DNA of 64,000 bases from Olleya aquimaris. GTDB taxonomy: Bacteria; Bacteroidota; Bacteroidia; Flavobacteriales; Flavobacteriaceae. The position numbers and the translations under genes were made by a program. The notes beneath the pieces were generated by a model. The model was not told where the DNA came from and made no database searches. It saw nothing but the letters and a program-made list of their open reading frames with translations. Below are positions 60,945 to 64,000 of the stretch, piece after piece. The stretch lies in the NCBI RefSeq assembly GCF_003259525.1, contig NZ_QLLO01000010.1, positions 56,280-120,279 of the forward strand, read 5' to 3'. The stretch's first letter is position 1. Every line of letters begins with the position of its first letter.

Positions 60945-61433
60945 CTATTTTAAATGTTTTGGAAAGACAATTTTTGTAGTCGTTCCATTTTTAATGGTTT
61001 TCCACGAATCTGTTTCAAATTCTATTTGAACAAATCCAGAGGTCGTTACATTGTCAATATTAATGTTTCCAAGAGAATTACATAAGTTGGTTAAGGCATA
61101 ATTGTGTCCAAAAATCATTAAATTATTGATAGAGTCGTCACAAGATTTTATAAATTTTAAAACAGCTTCTCCAGAAAAATCATAAAGCTCTTTTTTTAGT
61201 AGAAATTGGGTAGAATTTAGCTTTAAATTATCGATAAACAACTTAGCTGTTGTTTTTGCTCTATTTGCCGTACTACTAAAAATTATATCTGGATATAATA
61301 AATTAGTTTTTAGGTGATTACAAACTAATTTTGCGTCATTAATTCCTCTTTTTTTTAGTGGTCTATCATGGTCTGGAACATCAAATTCCCAAGAAGATTT
61401 ACCATGTCTTACAAACTGTATAACTTTACTCAT
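60945..61433 (-). CDS. sixA: SixA-like phosphohistidine phosphatase
   Basis: The 162-residue protein is a short histidine-phosphatase: the catalytic RHG motif is in IQFVRHGKSSWEFDVPDHDR (H11 region), DRPLKKRGINDAKLV follows, and the second histidine is in LMIFGHNYALTNLC. SixA removes phosphate from histidine in phosphorelay or PTS proteins. It lies 41 bases upstream of ppk1 and is probably the first gene of the operon. PPK1 itself uses a phosphohistidine intermediate, which makes the neighbourhood interesting; any functional link is inference. Confidence 0.85.
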   Translation of the reverse strand: MSKVIQFVRHGKSSWEFDVPDHDRPLKKRGINDAKLVCNHLKTNLLYPDIIFSSTANRAKTTAKLFIDNLKLNSTQFLLKKELYDFSGEAVLKFIKSCDDSINNLMIFGHNYALTNLCNSLGNINIDNVTTSGFVQIEFETDSWKTIKNGTTTKIVFPKHLK

Positions 61434-61817
61434 GTCAGTCGATTAAATACATTTTTATACGATTAAATTTTTTTCAAATACCTTTTATCGGTTTTATAGG
61501 TGCTATAACACTTTTTTTTGATTTGAAGCTTAAATCCTCTTTCTTTTGTTAAGCTATTAATTAATTTTCCCCTTGAATCTAAAATAATGCAACATACCTA
61601 CGATTACCACTATGTGGTTAATTTCCCTTAAGCTGTAGCATATTTTGGCTGTAATGATTAGTTAAAAATATAAAATATTAAGCAGTAAAGAAGTTTATGT
61701 TATGAGAATATTCAATTCTCTTTATTCATTTCCGAAAACCCAACCAATTAATGGTCTGGGATTTAGTGCTTGTATTTTATTTGATTTTTAAATAAACAGT
61801 ATTAAATTATATAAGTT
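61434..61817. other. Intergenic gap between sixA and the adhesin gene
   Basis: I find no gene here. A short dyad (ATTACCAC at 61603-61610, TAT, GTGGTTAAT at 61614-61622, with one bulge) is the only clear symmetric element. The rest is AT-rich and would have to hold the divergent promoters for the polyphosphate operon and for the adhesin. Confidence 0.55.
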
Positions 61818-64000
61818 TTGAAACTATTGAAAACGAATACTAAACAAAAATTACTTTTAGTAATACTTTTATTAATTGGCTTCAGCATACAAGCACAAAT
61901 AAAAAAGTCTTTTACACCACGTTATAATTCTACTATAAATGGTGATATTACTATTATTGCTAATAATACAATTTCTAGAACTGCAACTGGTAGTTATACT
62001 GCTGCTGCGGACAATCATGATTTTGTTGATAATGTGTATGTAGACATCGATTCTGATACGTCAACATTTAATTCAAGCAATGCTACTTTAGTAAATCCTG
62101 CTCCTAACGCCTCTTGTTTAGAAATTGATAAGGTATTACTTTATTGGGCAGCTGCCGATAAAGGATTGGATGTTAACGGTGTTGAAACAGACAACCAACC
62201 AAATTGGAATTACAACAACGTTAAATTAAGATTGCCTGGGCAAACAAGTTATAGTACTATAACTGCAGATGAAGTAATTTATAGAGGAAGAGACGAAACT
62301 CCGCATTTTGGATTTGACCCTTATGTATGTGTAAAAGATATTACAAGTAGTGTCAATAGCTTATCTAATCCTTTTGGTGTCTATCAAGTAGCGAATGTAG
62401 AAGGAAAAATTGGATTTTTAGTAAATCATACTGGAACTAACACAGGAACCTCTGGAGGATGGCAAATAGTATTCGTCTATAAAAGTCCTGATTTAAATAA
62501 TAAAAATATCACATTATTTGACGGTTATGTAAATGTATCTCAAACTGTAAATAATTTTGATTTTAGTATCACTGGATTTCAAACTGTTCCAAATGGTCCT
62601 GTTAAAGCAAATGTTACTTTTGGTGCGTTAGAAGGAGATAGAGTATTAAATGGAGATAGTTTTCAAATTTTAGATTCTAATAACAATTATACCAATCTAA
62701 CAACTACATTACGAGCTTCAGATAATTTTTTTAATAGTAGGATTACAACTAATGGTGTAAATTTTACAAACAGAGTTCCTGCTAGTACTAATACTTTAGG
62801 ATTTGACGCTGCAGTGTTTCCGCTTACAAATACTAACAACAACTTAATTAATAATAATCAAACTTCTGCGACATTTAGATTAACATCTAATCAAGAAACT
62901 TATGGTTTATATTTATTTGGATTAGCTGTAGAAGTTTATCAACCTAAATTAGAATCATTATTTACGGTAACACCAACATCGGTTACACCAACAAACACAA
63001 CACAAATAGCAACTTATACTGCTTCTGTAACCAATACAGGAAATGATGATGCCACTAATGTAGTGTTATCTACTATTATTCCTATTGGTTCAGAATTAGT
63101 AACTCCTATAACTGGTTTACCTACCGGAGTAACATACACTTATAATACAACAACTCGAGCTTTAACATTTACAGTAGCTAATGGTGTATTAGATGCTGGA
63201 GAAAATTTAATTATTAATTATGATACTACAATTAATGATAATTGTTACTATTTAACTAATACCTGTTCTGACATATTAAGCTCTTCACTTTCTGCTAGTT
63301 ATAACGGAAACCTTAATATTAAAGGATTTAATAGTGTTAGTTCTACAGATACCGATAGTTGTGGAGTAGGAAATAATATGAGCGCAACTGTAACAGTAAA
63401 TGAACCTGCACCTGCAACTTGGATTACTCAAGCTGGAGATTTAGATAGAACTGTAAGTTGTGACGATAGCACAGCTTTAACTAATGCGCAATCATTAGTT
63501 CCAGTTCCTTCATGTGTTGGTCTTACACCAATTAAAACATCAGGACCTTTTGTTCAAGATGCTCAGTGTCCATCTAATGGAACATATACTAACACTTGGA
63601 ATTTTACTGATGCTTGTGGGCGAACAATAGCCAATTATGTTCAAATTATTACTGTAACAGATACAACTCCTCCAACTTTTACTGCACCTGCAGATATAGA
63701 AATTTTCACAGATGCTTCTTGTAATTATGATGCTTCTGTTGCGCAAACTGGAGATGTAACTAACGAAACTGATAACTGCTCTACTGGTTTAAATGCTACT
63801 TTTTCTGATAGCGTAGTTGCTGGTAGTTGTGAAGGCACTTTTGTTATTACGCGTACTTGGTCTTTAGTAGACGATTGTGGTAATGCTGCTCCTACTCAGA
63901 CTCAAACTATTACAGTTTCGGATAATACTCCTCCTACTTTTACTGCGCCTGCAGATATAGAAATTTTCACAGATGCTTCTTGTAATTATGATGCTTCTGT
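61818..64000 (+). CDS. Large HYR-like repeat adhesin, N-terminal part (partial)
   Basis: An open frame runs from TTG 61818 to the window edge (727 codons) without a stop. No ATG is available near the start, and TTG 61827 is an alternative. The signal peptide is LLLVILLLIGFSIQAQ. A beta-rich N-terminal domain follows (about 30-375, FTPRYNSTINGDITI ... LYWAAADKGLDVNG), then a DUF11-like segment (SVTPTNTTQIATYTASVTNT) and Cys-containing HYR-like repeats (DASCNYDASVAQTGDVTNE, DDCGNAAPTQTQTITV). The last repeats are nearly identical at DNA level with a 261-base period. Such proteins are usually very long surface adhesins, exported by the type IX system through a C-terminal signal outside this window. 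Confidence 0.82.
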   Translation, partial: MKLLKTNTKQKLLLVILLLIGFSIQAQIKKSFTPRYNSTINGDITIIANNTISRTATGSYTAAADNHDFVDNVYVDIDSDTSTFNSSNATLVNPAPNASCLEIDKVLLYWAAADKGLDVNGVETDNQPNWNYNNVKLRLPGQTSYSTITADEVIYRGRDETPHFGFDPYVCVKDITSSVNSLSNPFGVYQVANVEGKIGFLVNHTGTNTGTSGGWQIVFVYKSPDLNNKNITLFDGYVNVSQTVNNFDFSITGFQTVPNGPVKANVTFGALEGDRVLNGDSFQILDSNNNYTNLTTTLRASDNFFNSRITTNGVNFTNRVPASTNTLGFDAAVFPLTNTNNNLINNNQTSATFRLTSNQETYGLYLFGLAVEVYQPKLESLFTVTPTSVTPTNTTQIATYTASVTNTGNDDATNVVLSTIIPIGSELVTPITGLPTGVTYTYNTTTRALTFTVANGVLDAGENLIINYDTTINDNCYYLTNTCSDILSSSLSASYNGNLNIKGFNSVSSTDTDSCGVGNNMSATVTVNEPAPATWITQAGDLDRTVSCDDSTALTNAQSLVPVPSCVGLTPIKTSGPFVQDAQCPSNGTYTNTWNFTDACGRTIANYVQIITVTDTTPPTFTAPADIEIFTDASCNYDASVAQTGDVTNETDNCSTGLNATFSDSVVAGSCEGTFVITRTWSLVDDCGNAAPTQTQTITVSDNTPPTFTAPADIEIFTDASCNYDAS
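63675..64000 (+). repeat. 261-base near-identical tandem repeat in the adhesin gene
   Basis: The segment starting at 63675 (CTTTTACTGCACCTGCAGAT, then ATAGAAATTTTCACAGATGC) reappears from 63936 to the window edge with one visible difference (GCACCT versus GCGCCT). The 261-base spacing equals 87 residues. More copies probably follow beyond the edge. Confidence 0.85.

Noticed and set aside
63540..63746. Minus-strand open frame in the adhesin
   Set aside because: It is the shadow of the plus-strand coding repeats; the serine- and cysteine-rich translation comes from their base composition.
1..64000. CRISPR array, tRNA genes, prophage or insertion sequence
   Set aside because: No regular repeat-spacer pattern, no T-loop (GGTTCRA) plus acceptor pairing and no transposase or phage gene was seen. 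A dedicated search could still find an atypical case.

Overview
The window is a stretch of AT-rich bacterial chromosome, by eye roughly one third G+C. It most likely comes from a member of the Flavobacteriaceae (Bacteroidota); I cannot fix the genus. The reasons are: TonB-dependent receptors with an N-terminal carboxypeptidase-regulatory-like domain; BatA-domain, DUF5916, TIGR02757, DUF3822, DUF6146-type and DUF6799-type proteins; lipoproteins with short lipoboxes; promoter -7 boxes matching TAnnTTTG instead of the sigma70 TATAAT; and, at the right edge, the start of a long HYR-like adhesin of the kind usually secreted by the type IX system. Gene density is high, most genes are housekeeping, and I saw no tRNA, rRNA, prophage, insertion sequence or CRISPR array. 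The window cuts an alanine dehydrogenase at the left edge and the adhesin at the right edge.

Layout. 0-8.7 kb: end of alanine dehydrogenase, proline dehydrogenase, aroB, DinB and Lrp-type proteins, an M14 carboxypeptidase divergent from an XRE regulator across an operator-rich gap, TerC and a propeller lipoprotein. 8.8-15.2 kb: parC-parE, an SRPBCC protein and ychF. 15.4-19.6 kb: a large TonB receptor, an SDR and a methyltransferase. 19.6-24.2 kb: ferredoxin, a LuxC-like acyl-CoA reductase, serC, serA and a DUF937 protein. 24.2-27.9 kb: two small conserved proteins, a His-containing exported protein and a TonB receptor with a His/Asp-rich loop, probably metal uptake. 28-36.3 kb: CDP-alcohol phosphotransferase, folE-msrA, DUF5916, LolD-type ABC ATPase, CPBP protease, TIGR02757 and a GAF histidine kinase. 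36.3-45.8 kb: M61 peptidase, a BatA / dihydroorotase-like / membrane protein / esterase operon, an MBL hydrolase and a 484-residue protein of unknown function. 46-50.6 kb: a minus-strand operon of a helicase, kdsB, a HAD phosphatase, a KdnB-like oxidase and an acyltransferase, pointing to Kdo or 8-amino-Kdo for lipid A. 50.7-53.1 kb: a membrane protein, DUF3822, rsmD and the RNase P RNA. 53.2-54.6 kb: an accessory islet. 54.6-61.4 kb: dnaX, a small lipoprotein, miaE, a porin and the sixA-ppk1-ppx polyphosphate operon. 61.8 kb to the end: the adhesin.

The least ordinary pieces are these: (1) six copies of the dyad TTACA-N2-TGTAA around the XRE/M14 divergent promoters; (2) the rnpB-dnaX islet, with two orphan genes bounded by inverted repeats and about 700 bases of repeat-rich noncoding DNA; (3) a dihydroorotase homologue that has lost most metal ligands; (4) a KdnB-KdsB pair without an adjacent KdnA; (5) CTTTTAA heptad arrays ending 8-9 bases before the start codons of both serA and miaE; (6) the 261-base repeats of the adhesin. 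I saw no complete defence system or biosynthetic island. All functional calls come from reading motifs; no database search was possible.
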